Shown here piece by piece: positions 58,684 to 64,000 of a stretch of 64,000 nt of DNA. A program made the translations under genes and the position numbers. Every line of letters starts with the position of its first letter. Position 1 is the stretch's first letter. The stretch is from positions 2,914,001 to 2,978,000 of the forward strand of contig NZ_CP022752.1 of assembly GCF_002263515.1 (NCBI RefSeq). The letters are read 5' to 3'. The notes below the pieces were generated by a model, which saw only the letters and a list, made by a program, of their open reading frames with translations, made no database searches and was not told the DNA's origin. This stretch comes from Actinopolyspora erythraea (lineage in GTDB: Bacteria; Actinomycetota; Actinomycetes; Mycobacteriales; Pseudonocardiaceae).

Positions 58684-61179
58684 ATGGGCTCTGAAACACC
58701 ACCTCCACCGGTTACGGCGGCGTGGGCGAAGGCGGGAAACGCGTCCGACCCCGTGCCGCACCCGTTGGTCTGCCACCTCATCGACACGGCAGCGGTCGCC
58801 CACGAGCTTTACGAGGTACTGCTCGGCCCGGGTGTGCGTACCCAGTTGGAAGCGGGACTAGCTCCGCTGGGCCGGCCGCGTTCTGTCGTGGCCGTGCTCT
58901 GCGGGCTGCACGACCTCGGCAAGTTGTCCCCGGCGTTCCAGGCGTTGCGGCACGACATCGCCGCGGCTCGCTTCCCCGAGGCGAAGAATCTCCGAAACGC
59001 TCTGATCTACGCGGAAAGAAGGCATCGAGCCACCCCGGAACGCACGGACCTCCCCCACGGCGTGGCCACCGCGGCGCACCTGGCGGACCGGTTCCGCCGA
59101 ATGGGCCTGCCAGGTGAAGCGGCCGACGAGATCGCCTCGGTGCTCGGCGGACACCACGGGACGCTGCCGCCCCGTGCGGAAATCCGCGCGGCCCGGCGCA
59201 AAACGGGGGATCTGGGAACGGGAACGTGGCATGCGGCCCGGGACGAGTTGATGGACGCTGTCGCATCCCTGTGGGGGTGCACATTCCCCGCCACGGGATG
59301 CGACGACCTCGTGTTACCGCATCCGGCGAGTGTCGGCCTGGCCGGCTTGACGACGATCAGCGACTGGATCGCGTCGAACCAACGGTGGTTCGAGGCGCAC
59401 CCCGAGGTGTCGGACCTCGCCGAATACCGGGCGAAGGCAGTGGCAACCGCCCAGCGAGCCGTCGCCGAGCTGGGCTGGCAACCGTGGCGCCCCACCGATG
59501 TGAGCTGTGCGGGCATGTTCCCCGACCACACTCCGAACGGCCTGCAACGGACCGTTGAAGAGCTCGTCAACGGCCGCGAGTCCCCCGGCATCCTCACGAT
59601 CGAGGCTCCCACGGGCGAGGGCAAGACGCGGGCGGCGCTGCAGGCAGCCGCCACGCTGGTTCGACAGCTCGGCCTGTCCGGCATGTACGTGGGGATGCCG
59701 ACGAAAGCCACGAGTCGGCAGGCACGCGACGAGATCGATGCGCTACTCGCACGGCAGGGTTCATCGCTGCGGGCGAATCTCGTGTACTCCGGCGCGACAG
59801 CCGAGCGAACCTCCCACGAGCCACGTATCGAGGTGCGCGAGGTCGGTATCGATGAGCCGTCGCGGGAGGTGGACGGTGATTCCACCGGCTCACCGTCGGA
59901 GTCCGGCACCGAGGCCGGAAGCAACGAAGTCCACGAGTGGTTCGCCAAGAAACGCGGCTTGGCGGCGCCGATCGGAGTGGGCACGATCGACCAGGCGCTG
60001 CAGGCGGTGATCCGCTCGCGACACAACTTCCTGCGCATGTCGTGCCTGAGCGGCAAGGTCCTCGTCGTCGACGAAGTGCACTCCTACGAGACGTACACTT
60101 CCACGCTGCTGGACCGGTTGTTGTGGTGGTGTGGCCGGTTGGGCATCACGGTCATCCTCCTCTCCGCGACCCTGGCCTCCACTCGGCGCGACGAGCTGAT
60201 CGGTCGGTGGCAGTCCGGTCGTCGCAATCCCGCTTCGGACCCTGAGGAACTCACCGCGGCACAACCTGGTGGTTGGCAGGTGACGTGGTCGGACGGTACC
60301 GGTCGCAGCTCGACGAAGGAGTTCGAGGTCAGCAAGCAGAACCCGCTCGTACTGAACTGGATCCACGAGCACTCCGAGCCTTCCCGCTACGACTCCGACA
60401 ACTTCGTGGACTGGTTGCGCGAGAACATCGAATCGGGAGGCTGCGCCGCGATCATCCACAACACGGTGGCTCGTGCGACACGGACTTTCGAAACGCTGCA
60501 GATCGAGTGCGCCGGTTGGGAGGAGCCACCGGAGCTGTTCTTCCTGACAGGTCAGCTCGATGCCGGAGACCGGGCGGAGCGCGAACGGATCCTGCGGGCA
60601 AGGTTCGGCCCCGTCAGCGAGCACCGCCGTGGCATCGTCGTCGGTACGCAGGTGCTGGAGCAGAGCCTGGACCTCGACTTCGACATCATGATCAGCGACC
60701 CCTGCCCGGTGGATCTGCTGCTGCAACGCGCCGGTCGACTTCACCGGCACCCGCGCTCGGCCCGCCCCGTCCCCAAGCGCATGCTGGGAGTCATCGATCC
60801 GCGGCCACCGGCGAACACGAGGCAGAAGGCGGAACGGAAGTACCGGTTTCCGGAGTCCGCCGTGTACCGGCAGTACCTCAAGATCTCCACCATGGAGGCC
60901 GTGAGCGCGAACATGACGCTGGACATGCCCACCGTGGTGCCGAAGCTCGTGCAGGAGGTGTACGTCGACGAAGTACGCCCCGATGAGGAAGCACGATACG
61001 AACAATGGGACGAGTCTCGGAAGCGCTACGAACGAGCCGACCGCGTCGACACCCACGAAGGAGAGGTCGCCGCGCTGCCGATGTCGATTCCCGGACAGAG
61101 CCTGAACGAGTTCACCAGGCACACCACCAGCCCCAGCCGAACTCGCAAAGAACGCGGCAGGAAAGAGCAGCAGCCATGA
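58684..61179 (+). CDS. cas3: Type I-E CRISPR-associated helicase-nuclease Cas3
   Basis: An 831-residue Cas3. The HD nuclease domain is N-terminal (CHLIDTAAVA near H31, GLHDLGKL H76/D77, PHGVATAAHLA, LGGHHG 155-159, SDWIAS). The SF2 helicase follows: Walker A EAPTGEGKT (308-315), DEVH (462-465), LLSATLAS, and motif VI LQRAGRLHRHPR. The C-terminal accessory region completes the protein. Cas3 is recruited by Cascade to degrade target DNA. ATG 58684 follows GGAAGG. The stop overlaps the next gene by ATGA. Confidence 0.95.
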   Translation: MGSETPPPPVTAAWAKAGNASDPVPHPLVCHLIDTAAVAHELYEVLLGPGVRTQLEAGLAPLGRPRSVVAVLCGLHDLGKLSPAFQALRHDIAAARFPEAKNLRNALIYAERRHRATPERTDLPHGVATAAHLADRFRRMGLPGEAADEIASVLGGHHGTLPPRAEIRAARRKTGDLGTGTWHAARDELMDAVASLWGCTFPATGCDDLVLPHPASVGLAGLTTISDWIASNQRWFEAHPEVSDLAEYRAKAVATAQRAVAELGWQPWRPTDVSCAGMFPDHTPNGLQRTVEELVNGRESPGILTIEAPTGEGKTRAALQAAATLVRQLGLSGMYVGMPTKATSRQARDEIDALLARQGSSLRANLVYSGATAERTSHEPRIEVREVGIDEPSREVDGDSTGSPSESGTEAGSNEVHEWFAKKRGLAAPIGVGTIDQALQAVIRSRHNFLRMSCLSGKVLVVDEVHSYETYTSTLLDRLLWWCGRLGITVILLSATLASTRRDELIGRWQSGRRNPASDPEELTAAQPGGWQVTWSDGTGRSSTKEFEVSKQNPLVLNWIHEHSEPSRYDSDNFVDWLRENIESGGCAAIIHNTVARATRTFETLQIECAGWEEPPELFFLTGQLDAGDRAERERILRARFGPVSEHRRGIVVGTQVLEQSLDLDFDIMISDPCPVDLLLQRAGRLHRHPRSARPVPKRMLGVIDPRPPANTRQKAERKYRFPESAVYRQYLKISTMEAVSANMTLDMPTVVPKLVQEVYVDEVRPDEEARYEQWDESRKRYERADRVDTHEGEVAALPMSIPGQSLNEFTRHTTSPSRTRKERGRKEQQP

Positions 61180-61577
61180 GTCCGGAAGACGCTCCCGAAG
61201 CCGACGAAGCCTTCGATATCCCCATCGAAGCGACGGTCAACATCGTCCCCGTGTGGCGTACCGACTCCGGAGAACTCCGCAGTCGACGAGGAGTGACTGT
61301 CGACCCGGAGGCCGAGACACTGGACGAGGAACTGGTGCTTGCGTTGGCTGATTCCACGGTCACCCTTTCGGCCCCGGTGGACCTGTCGCCTCACGCGCTG
61401 GCGGTGCTCCGCGAGCAGCTGCCGCTACCTCCCGCGTTCGATCGTTCCGGGGTGTTGCGCGGCCACCAGCTCCTCGAACTGGACGCACAGGGCCGCGCGG
61501 TGGTGGACGAGGTGACCATCCGCCACCACGCGACCTTCGGTCTACTGGTCCGGGATCGTGGAAGATCTCTGGAGTAG
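61176..61577 (+). CDS. Uncharacterised 133-aa protein between cas3 and cse1
   Basis: ATG 61176 overlaps the cas3 stop by 4 bp, so it is translationally coupled. The protein is acidic at the start (MSPEDAPEADEAFDIPIEATV), then NIVPVWRTDSGELRSRRGVTV, ELVLALADSTVTLSAPVDLSPHALAVLREQLPL in part, and a C-terminal beta-like segment (ATFGLLVRDRGRSLE). It has no nuclease, HTH or cas signature that I recognise. The placement inside the cas operon suggests a Cas3 or Cascade partner, a regulator, or an acquired inhibitor. Confidence 0.7.
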   Translation: MSPEDAPEADEAFDIPIEATVNIVPVWRTDSGELRSRRGVTVDPEAETLDEELVLALADSTVTLSAPVDLSPHALAVLREQLPLPPAFDRSGVLRGHQLLELDAQGRAVVDEVTIRHHATFGLLVRDRGRSLE

Positions 61578-61612
61578 CGGCACCGGTTCCGATCCCCAGT
61601 CGGTGAACATCG

Positions 61613-61753
61613 CTACACGACCGCACCCCCGGAGAGCACACCGATGACGAGCCAGACAACGACCACGATGACCGTGGCCTGCGTCAAGGACAGGTTCAGG
61701 TGGATACACACTTCAGGCCGCCCGTGAGGACGAACGTACTCCAGGTTTTGCAC
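61613..61753 (-). CDS. 46-aa single-helix membrane protein antisense to the cas operon
   Basis: A minus-strand frame from GTG 61753 to TAG 61613 encodes VQNLEYVRPHGRPEVCIHL, then a 25-residue hydrophobic helix ending VVVVWLVIGVLSGGAVV. AAAGGAG lies 6 nt before the start codon. It is too short for most gene finders, but the ribosome binding site, the codon use and the clean transmembrane segment support it. It lies in the unexplained gap between the 133-aa gene and cse1. The role is unknown: a small membrane toxin or a membrane anchor are both possible. Confidence 0.55.
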   Translation of the reverse strand: MQNLEYVRPHGRPEVCIHLNLSLTQATVIVVVVWLVIGVLSGGAVV

Positions 61754-61843
61754 GCGCACTCCTTTCAACGCCGGAGGTAGTCAGCCATCACCTCACTGCC
61801 GATCTTGGTGAACCAAGCTACTGAAGGACAAGGAACCCGTCAA

Positions 61844-61975
61844 GTAGGTACGCATGACCCTCACTCATAAGCAGGGGTGGGCACCTTGGTAGGCTTACGC
61901 CTGTTCCCAAGCAGCCTTGGGGTGACTCGTAGGTACGCATCGTACGAGTTATCTCCCCGCTTAAGCGGGGGTGAA
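61844..61975 (+). repeat. Three degenerate ~45-bp tandem units, the last like a type I-E CRISPR repeat
   Basis: Unit starts are at 61844 (GTAGGTACGCAT), 61890 (GTAGGCTTACGC) and 61930 (GTAGGTACGCAT again). Each is followed by a sequence ending in GGGGTG (61875, 61920, 61969). The second and third units contain hairpins CCCAAG-CAGC-CTTGGG and CCCCGC-TTAA-GCGGGG. The third, CTCCCCGC-N4-GCGGGG then GTGA, looks like an actinobacterial I-E repeat. The ~45-bp period is shorter than the 61 bp of a normal I-E array. Confidence 0.55.
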
Positions 61976-61979
61976 TGTG

Positions 61980-62018
61980 GCGTGCCGTGGCACTCGCCGA
62001 CTCGGAGCCACGGCACGC
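61980..62018 (+). repeat. Stable hairpin in the cse1 leader
   Basis: GCGTGCCGTGGC and GCCACGGCACGC form a perfect 12-bp stem with a 15-nt loop, directly after the third repeat unit and 58 bp before the cse1 start. It may attenuate or process the cse1 transcript. Confidence 0.55.
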
Positions 62019-62076
62019 AACACCCGCCCACGAGGCACTGCTCGCTGAGTCCAGTCGACTCCTTAAGGAACTACCC

Positions 62077-63756
62077 GTGAAGTTCGACCTGCTTACCGAA
62101 CCGTGGCTGCCGGTGGTCACGACCAATGGCGCGCACACCGAGATGAGCATCCGAGACGTGTTCACCCAGGCGCACGAGCTGCGCTGGCTGGACGGGGAGA
62201 CGCCAGTGGTGACCGCGGCATTGCACCGGATGCTCCTCGCCCTCGCCCACCGCTGCTACGGGCCGGAGAACGCCTCGGTGTGGAAGCGACTGTGGACGGG
62301 GCCGTCGCTGCACGAGCCCCCGGAGGACGAACGCTCGGATAACGAGCGCTCGGAGGACGAGCGGGCCTTCGAGAAGTACCTGGCCTCCGTCTCCGACCGG
62401 TTCGACCTGTTCCACACGACGCGCCCGTTCCTGCAAACCCCGGCGCTGGGAGAGAAGGCGTGGGGAAACGTCACCCAGCTGCTACCGCACAGGGCCACGG
62501 GCAACAACGCGACGCTGTTCGACCACACGACCACCGCTGACCGCGTAACCCTGTCCCCGGCCCAGGCGGCACGGTGGCTGGTGACGCTGCAGGCGTTCGA
62601 CGCTGGCGGACTGAAAACGCCGTACCGCACGGACAAGTCCTCCGAAGCCGGTCTCGCCAACCGGTTCGCCACGACCCTGCTCGAGGGCTCCACCCTGCGC
62701 GAGACCCTCCTGTTGAACATGCCGATCTACCACCCTGATGCGGGTTATCCGCGGCCGACTTCCGCCGCGGACTGCCCGGCGTGGGAATACAAGCATCCGC
62801 CGGGACCTGAACCGGACAAACAAGGACGCGCCCCGACCGGCTGGACGGACATGCTCACGTGGCCGTCGCGCCGCGTGCTGCTGCACCCCACGCACACCGA
62901 CCAAGGGGTGCGTGTGGACGGTGTGATCATCACGCCGGGCACCAGGCTGCGCACGGACCTACCGGACTCCGAACTAATGGCCGCCTTCCGTTACACGACC
63001 AAGCGACAGCGCGGCAAGCTCGTCAAAACCGGTCGGCCACAGCCCGTCCTGCTCGAGGAGCTGCGCGGCGTCTGGCGCCACGCACGTGAACTGCTCGTCG
63101 GCGACTGGGAGAACGCGCACCGCGAGCGCCCCCGCACCATCGAGCACGTGGCGGAGATGGCGGCTTCGGACAACATCGCCGCCGATGCGGTATACACGCT
63201 GCGCGTGTTCGGACAACAGCTAAATCCCCAGGGCGGGGCGGTTCACGCTTGGCAGCAGGAGACGCTGCCAGCCCCCGTGGCACTGCTGCGCGCGGATCTC
63301 CGGCACGAGGCCGTGGGGGATCTGCTGGGCCTGTCGGTCGGATTGGCCGACGATGTCGGCGACGCGCTCAAGCGGCTGGAACGCGATTTCGCCGCCGCAC
63401 TGTCCGGGGAAGCACCGACGAAACGCCAATTGCTGGCGCAGTGGTACTGGCCTCGATTGTCCGAGCCGTTCGGTGATTTCCTCCGAGAGCTGGGGCGAGC
63501 GTTGAACAGCGGGAATACCGGTGCCCAGCAACGGGAACTGCTGGAGGCGGCAGGGCGCTGGAAGAACCGCGTCCGGACGACGGGCGAGAACGCCGCCGAC
63601 CAGTGGGCTGAGGACGTGCCACGACGCGGAGCGCGTCAGCTCCAGGCCCTGGCGAAGCCGCTGAACGACTTCCGAGGTCTTCTCGACTGGCTCTGCCGAA
63701 CGTTCGACGCGAACACCGCTCGGTACCACGATCCGGAGAAGGAGGAGGATGACTGA
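62077..63756 (+). CDS. casA: Type I-E Cascade large subunit Cse1 (CasA, Cas8e)
   Basis: A 559-residue protein. GTG 62077 with AAGGAA upstream gives the family start VKFDLLTEPWLPVVTTNGAHTEMSIRDVF. Other family segments are ALHRMLLALAHRCYG, FDLFHTTRPFLQTPAL, LFDHTTTADRVTLSPAQAARWLVTLQAFDAGGLKTPY in part, and LLNMPIYHP. Cse1 recognises the PAM and recruits Cas3. Residues about 84-100 carry an acidic repeat (EDERSDNERSEDER) not typical of the family. It overlaps cse2 by 8 bp. Confidence 0.93.
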   Translation: MKFDLLTEPWLPVVTTNGAHTEMSIRDVFTQAHELRWLDGETPVVTAALHRMLLALAHRCYGPENASVWKRLWTGPSLHEPPEDERSDNERSEDERAFEKYLASVSDRFDLFHTTRPFLQTPALGEKAWGNVTQLLPHRATGNNATLFDHTTTADRVTLSPAQAARWLVTLQAFDAGGLKTPYRTDKSSEAGLANRFATTLLEGSTLRETLLLNMPIYHPDAGYPRPTSAADCPAWEYKHPPGPEPDKQGRAPTGWTDMLTWPSRRVLLHPTHTDQGVRVDGVIITPGTRLRTDLPDSELMAAFRYTTKRQRGKLVKTGRPQPVLLEELRGVWRHARELLVGDWENAHRERPRTIEHVAEMAASDNIAADAVYTLRVFGQQLNPQGGAVHAWQQETLPAPVALLRADLRHEAVGDLLGLSVGLADDVGDALKRLERDFAAALSGEAPTKRQLLAQWYWPRLSEPFGDFLRELGRALNSGNTGAQQRELLEAAGRWKNRVRTTGENAADQWAEDVPRRGARQLQALAKPLNDFRGLLDWLCRTFDANTARYHDPEKEEDD

Positions 63757-64000
63757 ACAAGGACTCCAAGAACGACAGGAACGGTTCATCGGCGAACTGC
63801 GACGCGAGGCCGCGAACCTGTCCGCCGCGGAGGACCACCTGGTCCGCCGAGCCAGACAGCGCCTGGCTGAGTTGCGCCGAAGTGTTGGCAGGCCCTATCC
63901 CGCACCGGCCGCGTACGAACTCGTGCTGCGGCACGACCCGCCGGAGGCGCAGGAGCACGTGTGGCTGTTGACCGCGGGGCTTTTCGCGCTCCACCCGATG
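63749..64000 (+). CDS. casB: Type I-E Cascade small subunit Cse2 (CasB), partial
   Basis: ATG 63749, preceded by GGAGAAGGAGGA and inside the last codons of cse1, opens a frame of 84 residues that runs off the window. The sequence has the Cse2 pattern: helical N-terminus (EDHLVRRARQRLAELRRSVG), PYPAPAAYELVLRH, and AQEHVWLLTAGLFALHP. Cse2 forms the belly of Cascade and stabilises crRNA and target. The remaining cas genes and the array should lie to the right. Confidence 0.9.
   Translation, partial: MTEQGLQERQERFIGELRREAANLSAAEDHLVRRARQRLAELRRSVGRPYPAPAAYELVLRHDPPEAQEHVWLLTAGLFALHPM

Noticed and set aside
61901..61975. A genuine type I-E CRISPR mini-array
   Set aside because: The ~45-bp period and the divergence between units do not fit the 29+32-bp I-E repeat-spacer unit, so I report degenerate units rather than an array.

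Overview
The window is high-GC DNA with dense genes, GTG starts and many 4-bp ATGA/GTGA overlaps. It reads as a chromosomal segment of a filamentous actinomycete. A geosmin synthase, family 2B encapsulins and LigD-type NHEJ genes fit the Pseudonocardiales (Actinopolyspora/Saccharopolyspora-like), but the genus is an inference. I see no rRNA, tRNA, insertion sequence or complete CRISPR array.

Layout. (1) 0-1.1 kb: a TetR regulator, cut by the window edge, diverges from an NTF2-like protein around two near-identical operators. (2) 1.6-17.9 kb: a galactomannan/manno-oligosaccharide regulon. It holds a LacI regulator, a mannose-isomerase-like AGE enzyme, GH1, an Opp-type ABC transporter, secreted GH27 alpha-galactosidase, a PfkB sugar kinase and a GH5 enzyme. 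One palindrome (TTAAGCGCTTAA) sits between -35 and -10 at three promoters, with related sites at others. The likely route is secreted debranching, oligosaccharide import, intracellular hydrolysis, mannose to fructose, then phosphorylation. (3) 18.3-24.6 kb: a four-gene operon of two family 2B encapsulin shells flanking a two-domain geosmin synthase, plus a prenyl diphosphate synthase. (4) 25.4-27.4 kb: a frame-disrupted cyclodipeptide synthase and a phytoene-synthase-like prenyltransferase, resembling the core of drimentine-type prenylated diketopiperazine clusters. (5) 28.4-32.3 kb: a His-rich membrane protein, split LigD genes (phosphoesterase, a ligase with an internal deletion, polymerase) and a BRCT-like protein. 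(6) 32.7-46 kb: LLM oxidoreductase, DUF2267, HtpG, an Fe/2OG dioxygenase, TetR with MFS, an EgtD-like methyltransferase, a DddP-like M24 enzyme and a GT87 membrane glycosyltransferase.

(7) 46.3-64 kb is a defence island. A complete Wadjet operon (JetA-JetB-JetC-JetD) is followed by an unusual three-gene operon: a NrtR-like Nudix regulator, a nucleoside phosphorylase-fold protein and a membrane protein. The last two share a VGIQA...NSTV amyloid-signalling-like motif. A divergent type I-E CRISPR-Cas operon then runs off the window: cas3, an unknown 133-aa gene, an antisense 46-aa membrane protein, three degenerate ~45-bp repeats, cse1 and partial cse2.

The best candidates for new biology are the Nudix/PNP/amyloid-motif operon, the geosmin synthase sandwiched between two encapsulin shells, and the repeat/small-protein locus inside the cas operon.
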